From positions 372,001-436,000 of the forward strand of contig NZ_SIRP01000001.1 in assembly GCF_011634835.1 (NCBI RefSeq): DNA of 64,000 nucleotides, written 5' to 3'. A program made the translations under genes and the position numbers. The notes below the pieces were generated by a model, which saw nothing but the letters and a program-made list of their open reading frames with translations, was not told where the DNA came from and did no database searches. Below are positions 35,407-44,757 of this stretch, one piece after another; position 1 is the stretch's first letter, and every line of letters starts with the position of its first letter. Source of the DNA: Isoptericola sp. BMS4. Its GTDB lineage: Bacteria; Actinomycetota; Actinomycetes; Actinomycetales; Cellulomonadaceae.

Positions 35407-36417
35407 TCAGACGGCGGGGACGTCCGGTACCCACGGCCTGCTGGCCAGGCCGGCGTCGGCGGACGGCTCGCCCGCCGGCGCCGCTCCGCCGAGGTGGACA
35501 CCCTCGAGCAGGTCCAGAGCGGGACGGTACTTGTTGAACGTGTACACGTGGATGCCGGGGGCGCCGGCGTCGAGCACGCGCTGGGCGAGCTCCGTGCCGT
35601 ACGCCGTGCCGTAGGCGTGCTGCGCCTCCGGGTCCGGCAGGGCGTCCAGCGCGTCCAGCAGGTGCTGGGGAGCGCGGACGCCCATGAGCTCCTCGACACG
35701 ACGGAGCCGGCGCGGCTCGGTCGTGGGCAGCAGCCCGGCGAGGATGGGGATCGTCACGCCGGCCGCGCGGGCCTCGGCGACGAAGTCGATGTACGAGGTG
35801 GCCTCGTAGAACAGCTGGGTGATGGCGAAGCCCGCCCCGGCCTGCTGCTTCTCCAGCAGGCGCCGCACCTCCTGGGCGCGGGTGGTGCCGGCGTCGGGGT
35901 TGCCGTCGGGGAACGTCGCGACCGCGATGGTCAGGGGGCGGGTCGCGCCGCGCAGCGCCGTGCCGGGGTCGGCCGCGCAGCGGCGCGCCTCGACCTCCCG
36001 CAGCAGCTGCACGAGCTCGATGCTGGAGTGCAGCCCGCCCGGCGGCGGGCGCCAGTCCGGCTGGTCCTTGGGCGGGTCGCCGCGTAGCGCCAGGAAGGAG
36101 CGGGTGCCCGCGTCGAGGAAGTCGTCGATCACGGCCGTGACGTCCTCCCGCGACGCGCCCACGCAGGTCAGGTGCGCCACCGGCAGCACGGGCGTGCCCT
36201 CCAGCAGCCTCGCCACGACGTCGCGCGCGGTCGCCCGGTCGCCGCCGCCCGCACCGTACGTCACCGAGACGAAGTCCGGGTGCGTCGCGACCAGGCGCCG
36301 CGCCGTCTCCCAGAACTTCGGGGCAGCGTCGGGCCGGCGCGGGGGCATCAGCTCGAATGAGACCGTCGGGCGTGCCGGCAGCGCCGGGGTGTGCGGGTGC
36401 GTTGCCTCTGCGACCAT
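35407..36417 (-). CDS. metF: 5,10-Methylenetetrahydrofolate reductase
   Basis: A 336-residue FAD-dependent MTHFR barrel that reduces methylene-THF to methyl-THF, the methyl donor for MetE. Motifs are SFELMPPRR (with the early Glu that protonates), [26 protein letters not shown] and [12 protein letters not shown]. It is the first gene of the operon with metE. The ribosome binding site GGAG is only 9 nt before the ATG and lies inside the 3' strand of the SAM riboswitch helix P1. Confidence 0.95.
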   Translation of the reverse strand: MVAEATHPHTPALPARPTVSFELMPPRRPDAAPKFWETARRLVATHPDFVSVTYGAGGGDRATARDVVARLLEGTPVLPVAHLTCVGASREDVTAVIDDFLDAGTRSFLALRGDPPKDQPDWRPPPGGLHSSIELVQLLREVEARRCAADPGTALRGATRPLTIAVATFPDGNPDAGTTRAQEVRRLLEKQQAGAGFAITQLFYEATSYIDFVAEARAAGVTIPILAGLLPTTEPRRLRRVEELMGVRAPQHLLDALDALPDPEAQHAYGTAYGTELAQRVLDAGAPGIHVYTFNKYRPALDLLEGVHLGGAAPAGEPSADAGLASRPWVPDVPAV

Positions 36418-36425
36418 GCGTCACT

Positions 36426-36536
36426 CCATCGTCCCTGGCGTGAGCACCTTCGTCCTCGGGAGGCTTCCGTCGGAGAACGGGTTGCTGCGGCGTCGTCGAG
36501 CCAGGACTCTCGGCCGCTCTGGATGGCTTGTCCCTC
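36426..36536 (-). promoter_or_regulatory. SAM-I (S-box) riboswitch upstream of metF
   Basis: Read on the coding strand: P1 CCATC pairs with GATGG. Between them lie CAGAGCGGCCGAGAGTCC, then TGGCTCGACGACGCC, GCAGCAACC, and later AAGGTGCTCACGCC. These match the S-box core (NAGAGNGGYGGAGGGA, GGCCC, GAARCC, GCAACC, AAGGTGCTAA) with few differences. The 3' strand of P1 ends within GATGGAG, which also provides the Shine-Dalgarno of metF, so SAM binding would occlude it. The regulated genes are methyl-THF reductase and methionine synthase. Confidence 0.85.
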
Positions 36537-36677
36537 GATCGTAGGCAACTTCCGCGATGCGAGCACAAATCCGCTCAGCAGGTGAGACCGACGGGGTGCG
36601 TGGCGTGAGCCGCGGCCGGATGATCGGGGAGTGCCCGCGGGGCACCATCGGGCGGGACGACGTCGGAGGGAGGGCCG

Positions 36678-37088
36678 GTGGCGGGCGAGGAGGCCGGGGA
36701 CGGCGGGCTGCGGGCGGAGCTCGCGGCGTTCCTGCGTGACTGGGCGGCGGCGGTCGTCGCCAACGACCCGGAGCGCATCGACGCGTTCGTCGCCCCCACG
36801 TGGGCGCTGGTCGGGACCGACCGGTACGTCATCGACCGGGCCCGCTTCCTGGCGGTGGTCCGCTCCGGCGAGCTCACCCACTCGCGCATGACGTTCGACG
36901 TCGTCACCGCACGCGCCGACGGCGACACCGCGACCACCTTCTCCCGCAGCGCCAACGCCGGGACGTGGCGCGGCCGCGCGTTCACCGCCGAGGAGTGGGT
37001 GAGCGACGCGTTCGTGCGGCGGGACGGGCGATGGCTCGCCCTCATGACGACCGTCGTGCCGGCGGGCGACGCGCCGGTCACGGCGTGA
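36678..37088 (+). CDS. NTF2-like / SnoaL-like protein
   Basis: A 136-residue protein with the cone-shaped NTF2-like fold (DUF4440 type): a helical N terminus (LAAFLRDWAAAVVANDPERIDAFVAPTW), a VGTDRYVIDRARFLAVVRSG segment, and a beta-rich C terminus (WVSDAFVRRDGRWLALMTTVV). Many act as small enzymes or binding proteins; the function is not known. GTG 36678 is the start, with GGAGGGAGG before it. It ends 11 bases past the start of the convergent quinone-oxidoreductase gene's 3' end. Confidence 0.82.
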   Translation: MAGEEAGDGGLRAELAAFLRDWAAAVVANDPERIDAFVAPTWALVGTDRYVIDRARFLAVVRSGELTHSRMTFDVVTARADGDTATTFSRSANAGTWRGRAFTAEEWVSDAFVRRDGRWLALMTTVVPAGDAPVTA

Positions 37089-37980
37089 GCACGACCTTGC
37101 CTCCGGGGTGGCCGGTCTCCACCAGCCGGTGCGCCTCGGCGGCCTCGCCCAGCGGCAGCACCCGTGCGACGGTCACCGTGAGGTCGTCCCGGGCGACGGC
37201 GGCCAGGTCGGCGGCGAGCTCGACCGGGTCCCGGCGCGACGAGGAGCTGAACTCGACGCCGAGGTCCGAGGCGGCGGGGTCCGCGATCGTCACGACGCGG
37301 TCGGTCCCGCCGCGCAGGGCGATCGAGTCGGGGAGCACGCCCGCGCCCGCGGCGTCGAGCACGGCGTCCACCCCGTCGGGAGCCAGGGCACGCACGCGCT
37401 CGGCCCATCCCGGGCCGTACGTGGTCGCCGCCGCCCCGAGCGCGCGGACCCGGTCCTGGTGGCGGGGCGACGCGGTCCCGACCACGCGCGCCCCGGCGTG
37501 GACCGCGAGCCGGACCGCCAGCTCCCCGACCGACCCGGCGGCCCCGTGCACCAGCACGGTCTCGCCGTCGCGCACGCCCAGCAGGCGCAGCACCCGGTGC
37601 GCGGTCTCCGCCGCGACCGGCGTCGCTGCCGCCCGCGGGGCGTCGAGCCCGTCCGGGACCGGTGCGAACGTCGTCAGGAGGGCCTGCTCGGCGTAGCCAC
37701 CGCCCGTGGTGAAACCCGCGACGCGGTCGCCGGGCGCCACGCCCGTCACGCCGTCGCCGAGCGCGTCCACGACGCCGGCGGCCTCCAGGCCCGGCACGAC
37801 GGGGAAGCGCGGCGCGGGCATGCCGGCCGTCCGCGTGGCGCGGGACTTCACGTCCCACCCGTTGATCGCGGCCGCCTCCACCCGCACGCGCACCTGCCCC
37901 GGGCCCGGTTCCGCGGTGGGCACCTCCGCCAGGTGCAGCACCTCGGGACCGCCCAGCTCCTCGTACACGACCGCCTGCAT
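37078..37980 (-). CDS. Medium-chain NADP-dependent oxidoreductase (quinone oxidoreductase-like)
   Basis: A 300-residue zinc-free MDR protein. The catalytic domain begins MQAVVYEELGGPEVL. A GroES-like part has AAINGWDVKSR, and the nucleotide domain has LVHGAAGSVGELAVRLA (A-A-G-x-V-G loop). It lacks the zinc-binding cysteines, as quinone oxidoreductases do. It reduces quinones or enones with NADPH; the substrate is unknown. GGGAGGG precedes the ATG. The 3' end overlaps the NTF2-like gene by 11 bases, and the start is divergent from the NYN gene. Confidence 0.88.
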   Translation of the reverse strand: MQAVVYEELGGPEVLHLAEVPTAEPGPGQVRVRVEAAAINGWDVKSRATRTAGMPAPRFPVVPGLEAAGVVDALGDGVTGVAPGDRVAGFTTGGGYAEQALLTTFAPVPDGLDAPRAAATPVAAETAHRVLRLLGVRDGETVLVHGAAGSVGELAVRLAVHAGARVVGTASPRHQDRVRALGAAATTYGPGWAERVRALAPDGVDAVLDAAGAGVLPDSIALRGGTDRVVTIADPAASDLGVEFSSSSRRDPVELAADLAAVARDDLTVTVARVLPLGEAAEAHRLVETGHPGGKVVLTP

Positions 37981-38089
37981 CGACCCTCCCTCGTCCGACC
38001 GTCCACGACCCATCGTCGGGCCCGCGGGCACGTGGCGCGCGGCGGCTCGCCCGCGCACCGGGTGCCCGCGACGCCGTAGCCTGGCGGGC

Positions 38090-39322
38090 ATGGACACCGA
38101 AGAGCGCCTTGCCGTCTTCCTCGACTACGAGAACCTGGCGCTCGGCGCCCGCGAGCACCTGGGCGGGATGCAGTTCGACTTCAAGCCCATCGCGGACGCG
38201 CTCGCCGCGCGGGGGCGCGTGGTCGTGCGCCGCGCGTACGCGGACTGGTCGTACTTCGACGAGGACCGCCGGGCGCTGACGCGCCACCAGGTGGAGCTCA
38301 TCGAGATGCCGCAGCGCATGGGCGCGTCGCGGAAGAACGCGGCGGACATCAAGATGGTCGTGGACGCGATCGAGATGGCGTTCGAGCGCGAGTACATCAC
38401 CACGTTCGTCATGTGCACGGGCGACTCGGACTTCTCCCCGCTGGTGCACAAGCTGCGCGAGCTCGACAAGCGCGTGATCGGCGTCGGGGTGGAGAACTCC
38501 ACGTCGCGGCTGCTGCCGTCTGCCTGCGACGAGTTCCTCTTCTACGACCGTCTCGAGGGCGTCGACGTGCCCGACGCGAGCGAGGCCAAGCCCGCGTCGT
38601 CGCGCTCGGGCCGCGGTGGGGCCAAGGGCGGCCGCGGGCGGCGCAAGAAGGCCGCCGAGCCCGCCGCGAACGTCGACGCCGCGGCCGCCCTCGCCTCCGA
38701 CATCGCGGCGCTGGAGCCGGCGGCGAAGACGTCGGAGACGGTCACGGAGGCGCCCGTCGCGGCGGAGCCCGCCGTCGAGCCCGCGACGCCCGCCGAGCCG
38801 GAGCCCGAGGAGGTCGACGAGAGCGACGAGGTCGAGGAGACCGCGGGCGAGGAGCCGACGATGGAGGTGCGGGTCGCGCAGACGCTGGCTGACCTGCAGG
38901 CCTCCTCCAGCGGCACGGTCACGGCGTCGATGCTCAAGCGCACGCTCGTGCGCAAGGACCCGACGTTCAGCGAGTCGGACTACGGCTTCCGCAGCTTCGG
39001 CGAGTTCCTGCGCTTCCTCGCCGACCGCGGCTTCGTGGTGCTGGCGTCCGGGCCGTCGACCGGAGACCCGGAGGTGGCGCTGCCCGAGCAGCAGGACACC
39101 GAGGGCGCGTTCGGGCTGCTGCGCACCGTGGTGCAGGACGCGGGCGGCAGCGCGCCGCTGTCGGGGCTCAAGAACGAGGTGCGCAAGCGCCGGCCCGACT
39201 TCTCGGAGAAGGCGCTCGGCTACCGCGGGTTCCTGCAGTTCGCCAAGGGCGCGCAGGCCGCCGGCGCCGTCGCCCTCGCGTGGGACGACGACGCCGACGA
39301 CTACGTGCTGACGGCCGGCTGA
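38090..39322 (+). CDS. NYN-domain protein with two LOTUS/OST-HTH domains
   Basis: A 410-residue protein. The N-terminal NYN (PIN-like) RNase domain has Asp12 in FLDYENL, Asp86 near NAADIKM, and Asp112 and Asp114 in CTGDSDF, so the acidic site is intact. A linker of Ala, Glu and Pro (about 165-258) is followed by two OST-HTH/LOTUS domains: about 264-325 (TASMLKRTLVRKDPTF...FGEFLRFLADRGFVVL) and about 338-400 (SGLKNEVRKRRPDFSEKALGYRGF). These domains bind RNA or the LOTUS partner. The protein resembles animal MARF1. It likely cuts or tethers RNA. The start is probably leaderless: TAGCCT (38077-38082) ends 7 nt before ATG 38090. Confidence 0.9.
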   Translation: MDTEERLAVFLDYENLALGAREHLGGMQFDFKPIADALAARGRVVVRRAYADWSYFDEDRRALTRHQVELIEMPQRMGASRKNAADIKMVVDAIEMAFEREYITTFVMCTGDSDFSPLVHKLRELDKRVIGVGVENSTSRLLPSACDEFLFYDRLEGVDVPDASEAKPASSRSGRGGAKGGRGRRKKAAEPAANVDAAAALASDIAALEPAAKTSETVTEAPVAAEPAVEPATPAEPEPEEVDESDEVEETAGEEPTMEVRVAQTLADLQASSSGTVTASMLKRTLVRKDPTFSESDYGFRSFGEFLRFLADRGFVVLASGPSTGDPEVALPEQQDTEGAFGLLRTVVQDAGGSAPLSGLKNEVRKRRPDFSEKALGYRGFLQFAKGAQAAGAVALAWDDDADDYVLTAG

Positions 39323-39326
39323 GGCG

Positions 39327-40847
<1,521 letters not shown>

Positions 40848-40907
40848 TCACCGGCCTGCACGCGCCCCGGCGACGGGCCCGTGCGGAGCAGGGGGCACAA
40901 TGGGTCG

Positions 40908-41555
40908 GTGACCTACCGGCTTCTGCGACTCGTCCTGTCGCTCCTGGTGTACGTGCTGCTGCGCCCCCAGGTGACGGGACTGCACAACGTGCCCCGGCGT
41001 GGTCCGGTGATCCTGGCGAGCAACCACCTGTCGTTCATCGACTCGATCATCATCCCGCTCGTCGTCCCGCGGCACGTCACCTTCATCGCCAAGGCGGAGT
41101 ACTGGACGGGCCGCGGACTCAAGGGCCGCGTCTCCCGCTGGTTCTTCACGACCATGGGCCACATCCCGGTCGACCGGGACGACCCGCGCGCCGGCCAGCG
41201 CTCCCTCGACGACGCGCTCCAGGTGCTCAAGCGCGGCGACGCGTTCGGCATCTACCCCGAGGGCACGCGCTCGCGCGACGGCCGGCTCCACCCCGGGCAC
41301 ACCGGCGTCGCGTGGCTCGCGCTCGCCGGCCCCGCGCCGGTCGTGCCGGTGGCGCTGCGCGGCACCGAGAAGGTGCAGCCGGTCGGCCGGCGGCTCCCGC
41401 GCCCGACGCGCGGCATCCAGGTGCACTTCGGCGCCCCGATCGACCCGTCGCGCCAGCTCACCGCCGGCTCGAAGCCGGCGCAGGCACGCCGCGAGCTCAC
41501 CGACCACGTCATGGACTCCATCCACAAGATGAGCGGTCAGCAGCTCGCCGCCTGA
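40908..41555 (+). CDS. 1-Acyl-sn-glycerol-3-phosphate acyltransferase (PlsC-like)
   Basis: A 215-residue membrane-associated acyltransferase. The N-terminal hydrophobic segment is followed by the catalytic NHLSFID (His-x4-Asp), then FIAKAEYWTG and the EGTRS substrate-phosphate motif. It makes phosphatidic acid, the precursor of membrane lipids. The ORF could begin at 40881, but GTG 40908 has CACAAT (40896-40901) ending 6 nt before it and no Shine-Dalgarno, so it is chosen as a leaderless start. A family A palindrome lies 21 nt after the stop. Confidence 0.92.
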   Translation: MTYRLLRLVLSLLVYVLLRPQVTGLHNVPRRGPVILASNHLSFIDSIIIPLVVPRHVTFIAKAEYWTGRGLKGRVSRWFFTTMGHIPVDRDDPRAGQRSLDDALQVLKRGDAFGIYPEGTRSRDGRLHPGHTGVAWLALAGPAPVVPVALRGTEKVQPVGRRLPRPTRGIQVHFGAPIDPSRQLTAGSKPAQARRELTDHVMDSIHKMSGQQLAA

Positions 41556-41575
41556 GCTTTCGCCCCCAGACGTGC

Positions 41576-41633
41576 TGTGAGCGCGATTTCGGGGACTATG
41601 CGGATGCGGAAAGTCCCCGAAATCGCGCCCACA
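41576..41633. repeat. Family A palindrome, copy 2
   Basis: A 22-bp inverted repeat with one mismatch (arms 41576-41597 and 41612-41633; left arm TGTGAGCGCGATTTCGGGG then ACT) around a 14-nt loop. The outer 11 bp (TGTG[G/A]GCGCGA) and the following CAAC match copy 1 at 18768. The inner part is different, so the outer stem is the conserved element. Confidence 0.85.
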
Positions 41634-41687
41634 ACGGTCCCCCGGGCGGGGGAGGCGCGCCGGCGCCGCGCTTGAAAGACTGTTTCC

Positions 41688-42932
41688 ATGCGCGCCGCCC
41701 TCGCTCCTTTGACCAGCGCGACGACCGTGCGGGCGGGCGTCTACCTCGTCATCGGGGGCGTGCTCGCCGGCGCGTACGGCACGCTGGCAGCCGGGTTCGC
41801 GCAGATGTTCCTCTCGCCGGAGACACCGCGCGCCGCCGTCGTCGTGCTGGCGGTCGTGACGGCGGTCATCGTGTGCGCGCCGCCGTTCCTCGCGCCTGTG
41901 CGCACGCTCGAGGTCCTCGCCGTGCGCACGTTCCTGGACGTCGACGCCGCGGACCTGCCGGAGCCCGCGGGGCGCCCCTCCGCCGCGTCGCGCTGGCGCG
42001 GCGCCGCCTGGTACGCGCTCCACCTGACGCTCGGGGCCGTCGTGACCCTCGGCCTGCTCGTCGCCGTCCCGCTGGCCACCCAGCTCGTCCTCTCCGCGGC
42101 GGGCACCGACCGCACGCTCCTGGTCGGCGCGGTGCCGCTGATCACCCGGAACCCGGTCGCGTGGGTGCTGCTCGCCGTCGCGCTGCTGCTCGCCCTGCCC
42201 TACCTGACGACGGGGGCGCGCGCCGTCCTGCGCCAGGCGGCGGTGCCGCTGCTCGGCCCCGACCAGTCGGCGCGGGTCGCGGAGCTCGAGGAGCAGGCGC
42301 GCCGGCTCGCCGAGCGCGGCCGGCTGGCGCGGGAGCTGCACGACTCGGTCGGGCACGCCCTGACGATCACGACCCTGCAGGCCGCCGCGGCGGCGCGGCA
42401 GCTCGACACCGACCCGGACGCCGCGCGCCGCTCGCTCGCCGCCATCGAGGAGACGGGCCGTACGGCGATGGCGGACCTCGACCACGTGCTCGGGCTGCTG
42501 CGGGGCCCCGAGCACGGGGGTGCCGGCCGCGCCCCGGCCCGCACCCTCGCCGACGTGCCCGCGCTCGCCGACGACGCCGTCCGGGCCGGGACGCGGGTGC
42601 GGCTCGACGCCGCGGACGGGGCGCTCGCGGACGACGGCGTCCCGCGCGCCGTCGCGCACGAGGCCTACCGGGTGGTCCAGGAGGCGCTCACCAACGCCGT
42701 CCGGCACGCGCCCGGCGCCCCGGTGACCGTCCGTGTGGCCCGCGGACCGCGGTCGGTCGACGTCGAGGTGACCAACGCGCTCGGTGCCCACGGGCCCGCT
42801 CCCGGTCGTCCGGCCGGCGGCGGCCGCGGCCTGGACGGCATGGCCGACCGGGTGCGCCTGCTGCGCGGTGACCTGGAGGCCGGTGCCGACGGCGACGTGT
42901 GGCGCGTCCGCGCCCGTCTGCCGCTGCTCTGA
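41688..42932 (+). CDS. Sensor histidine kinase (HisKA_3 type)
   Basis: A 414-residue sensor kinase. The N-terminal part has about four to six hydrophobic segments (to residue 190). A short coiled segment leads to the phospho-accepting His218 in RELHDSVGH. HATPase_c follows with the N-box VVQEALTNAVRHAP and the G-box GGGRGLDGMADR. It works with the response regulator 37 bp downstream. AAGACT (41676-41681) ends 6 nt before the ATG, so it is probably leaderless. The stimulus is not known; the many membrane helices suggest a membrane or envelope signal. Confidence 0.93.
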   Translation: MRAALAPLTSATTVRAGVYLVIGGVLAGAYGTLAAGFAQMFLSPETPRAAVVVLAVVTAVIVCAPPFLAPVRTLEVLAVRTFLDVDAADLPEPAGRPSAASRWRGAAWYALHLTLGAVVTLGLLVAVPLATQLVLSAAGTDRTLLVGAVPLITRNPVAWVLLAVALLLALPYLTTGARAVLRQAAVPLLGPDQSARVAELEEQARRLAERGRLARELHDSVGHALTITTLQAAAAARQLDTDPDAARRSLAAIEETGRTAMADLDHVLGLLRGPEHGGAGRAPARTLADVPALADDAVRAGTRVRLDAADGALADDGVPRAVAHEAYRVVQEALTNAVRHAPGAPVTVRVARGPRSVDVEVTNALGAHGPAPGRPAGGGRGLDGMADRVRLLRGDLEAGADGDVWRVRARLPLL

Positions 42933-42969
42933 CCGTCACGTCGGCGCCGGGTACGGCAGGATCGACGGC

Positions 42970-43656
42970 GTGAGCACGCAGACCCCCACCGGTACGGCCA
43001 CCCGCCCGACGACGCTGCTGCTCGTCGACGACGAGCCGCTGGTGCGCGCGGGCCTGCGGGCCATCCTGGACGCCGAGCCGGACCTGGAGGTCGTGGGCGA
43101 GGCCGGCGACGGGTCCGAGGTGCCGCAGGTGGTGGCGGAGACGCGCCCCGACGTCGTCCTCATGGACGTGCGGATGCCGCGGGTCGACGGGATCGACGCC
43201 ACCCGGGCGCTGATGGCCCGGGAGCGCCCTGGGTCACCGTCCCCGACGGTCCTGGTGCTCACCACGTTCGAGAACGACGACCACGTGCTCGACGCGCTGC
43301 ACGCAGGTGCCCAGGGGTTCCTGCTCAAGCGCGCCCGGCCGGAGGAGATCGCGCAGGCCGTGCGCCTGGTGGCGCGCGGCGACTCGCTGCTGTTCCCCGA
43401 CGCCGTCCGGCGGCTCGCCGCGCTCCGCCCGCCGTCGGGCGACGCGCTGCGCGGAGCCGGGCTCACCGAGCGGGAGGGCGAGGTGCTGCGCCTCGTGGCG
43501 ACCGGCATGTCGAACGCGGAGATCGCGGCCGAGCTGTACCTGGGGGTCGAGACGGTGCGTTCCCACGTGGCGGGCGTGCTCGCCAAGCTCGGGGTGCGGG
43601 ACCGCACGCAGGCCGTGGTGCGCGCGTACGAGTCCGGGTTCGTGCGGGCGCGCTGA
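42970..43656 (+). CDS. NarL/LuxR-type response regulator
   Basis: A 228-residue response regulator. The receiver domain has the acidic pair DDEP, phospho-acceptor Asp66 (LMDVRMP) and the lysine in LLKRARP. The C-terminal LuxR-type helix-turn-helix is LTEREGEVLRLVATGMSNAEIAAELYLGVETVRSHV. GTG 42970 is a likely leaderless start (CAGGAT at 42957-42962 ends 7 nt before it). It is the partner of the upstream kinase. The targets are not shown by sequence. Confidence 0.94.
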   Translation: MSTQTPTGTATRPTTLLLVDDEPLVRAGLRAILDAEPDLEVVGEAGDGSEVPQVVAETRPDVVLMDVRMPRVDGIDATRALMARERPGSPSPTVLVLTTFENDDHVLDALHAGAQGFLLKRARPEEIAQAVRLVARGDSLLFPDAVRRLAALRPPSGDALRGAGLTEREGEVLRLVATGMSNAEIAAELYLGVETVRSHVAGVLAKLGVRDRTQAVVRAYESGFVRAR

Positions 43657-43695
43657 CCTGCCCGTTCGCCGTCGACGAACCTCGCAGTCCCGCGA

Positions 43696-43731
43696 TTGAC
43701 CTCAAGTGTGGTTGAGGCTCGAGCGTAGGTG
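43696..43731 (+). promoter_or_regulatory. SoxR-like (MerR-type) promoter of the NmrA gene
   Basis: TTGACC (43696-43701) overlaps the inverted repeat CCTCAAGTGTGGTTGAGG (43700-43717), with arms CCTCAA and TTGAGG. This is almost the SoxR consensus (CCTCAAGTTAACTTGAGG) and lies where the box of SoxR-activated promoters lies. TAGGTG (43726-43731) follows, but it is further from the -35 than usual. No soxR gene is in the window. Confidence 0.7.
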
Positions 43732-43778
43732 ACGCCGGTCCCGGCCGGGGCGGCACCCACGACGAACGGTAGGAAACC

Positions 43779-44648
43779 ATGAGCTCCCACCCCACGATCC
43801 TGGTGACCGGCGCGACGGGCAACGTCGGCGGGCAGGTGGTCGCCCAGCTGCGCGACCGCGGCGGCGTCCGTGTCCGTGCCCTCACCCGCGACCCGTCCCG
43901 CGCCGTGCTGCCCGACGACGTCGAGGTCGTCGGCGGCGACCTGTCGGACCCGGAGGGCCTCGACGCCGCCCTCGACAGCGTCGACGCCGTCTTCCTCTCC
44001 TTCCCCACGCTGCAGGCCGACGAGCGGGCCCTCGAGCTCGTCGCCCGCCTGGCGAAGCACGCGGGCCGGATCGTCTACCTCTCCGCCGAGGGAGTCCCCG
44101 ACGACCGGGGCGCGCCGTCGCAGGGCATCATCGGCTCTCATGCCGTGCTCGAGCGCCTCGTCGAGGACGCCGGTGTGGAGTGGACGTTCCTGCGCGCCGG
44201 CGGGATGGCGACCAACACCCTCGGCTGGGCCGACCAGGTCCGCGAGACCGGCGTCGTCCGCGGTCCGTACGAGCGGCTCAGCCGCTCCCTCGTGCACGAG
44301 GCCGACGTCGCCGCCGTCGGCGTCCTCGCCCTGACGGCGGACGACCTGCTCGGTGCCCGCCCCGTGATCACCGGACCGGAGATCCTCACGCACGTCGAGC
44401 AGGCGGCGATCATCGGCGAGACGATCGGCCGGCCGGTCCGGTACGAGGAGATCCCGCCGGAGGAGATGCGCACCGTCATCCTCGACGAGTGGGGCTGGCC
44501 CGCCGAGACCGCCGACGCGGCGCTGGAGGCCTGGGCCGCGATGGTCGACAACCGCGACGGGGTGACCACCACGTTCCAGGAGCTCACGGGGCGGGCCGCG
44601 ACGCCGTTCCGCCGGTGGGCCGCCGACCACGCCGACGACTTCCGCTGA
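43779..44648 (+). CDS. NmrA-like NAD(P)-binding oxidoreductase (atypical SDR)
   Basis: A 289-residue atypical SDR of the NmrA/SDR_a5 kind. The N-terminal Rossmann loop is TGATGNVGGQVV, followed by VRALTRDPS (NADPH-binding basic residues) and VEVVGGDLSD. There is no YxxxK active site in the usual place, as in NmrA-like sensor or quinone-reductase proteins. TAGGAAA precedes the ATG. A SoxR-like box lies upstream, and similar NAD-epimerase-like genes are members of the actinobacterial SoxR regulon, which suggests a redox-cycling-drug response. Confidence 0.88.
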   Translation: MSSHPTILVTGATGNVGGQVVAQLRDRGGVRVRALTRDPSRAVLPDDVEVVGGDLSDPEGLDAALDSVDAVFLSFPTLQADERALELVARLAKHAGRIVYLSAEGVPDDRGAPSQGIIGSHAVLERLVEDAGVEWTFLRAGGMATNTLGWADQVRETGVVRGPYERLSRSLVHEADVAAVGVLALTADDLLGARPVITGPEILTHVEQAAIIGETIGRPVRYEEIPPEEMRTVILDEWGWPAETADAALEAWAAMVDNRDGVTTTFQELTGRAATPFRRWAADHADDFR

Positions 44649-44757
44649 GCCCTCGCCACGGGTCGGGGAACACCCGGAGCGGCGTTCCCCCGTGCGGGGG
44701 AGCGGGTCCCTCAGCGCGGGTGATCCGCCCCGCCGGGCTGCGGACGAGGGTGCAGGT

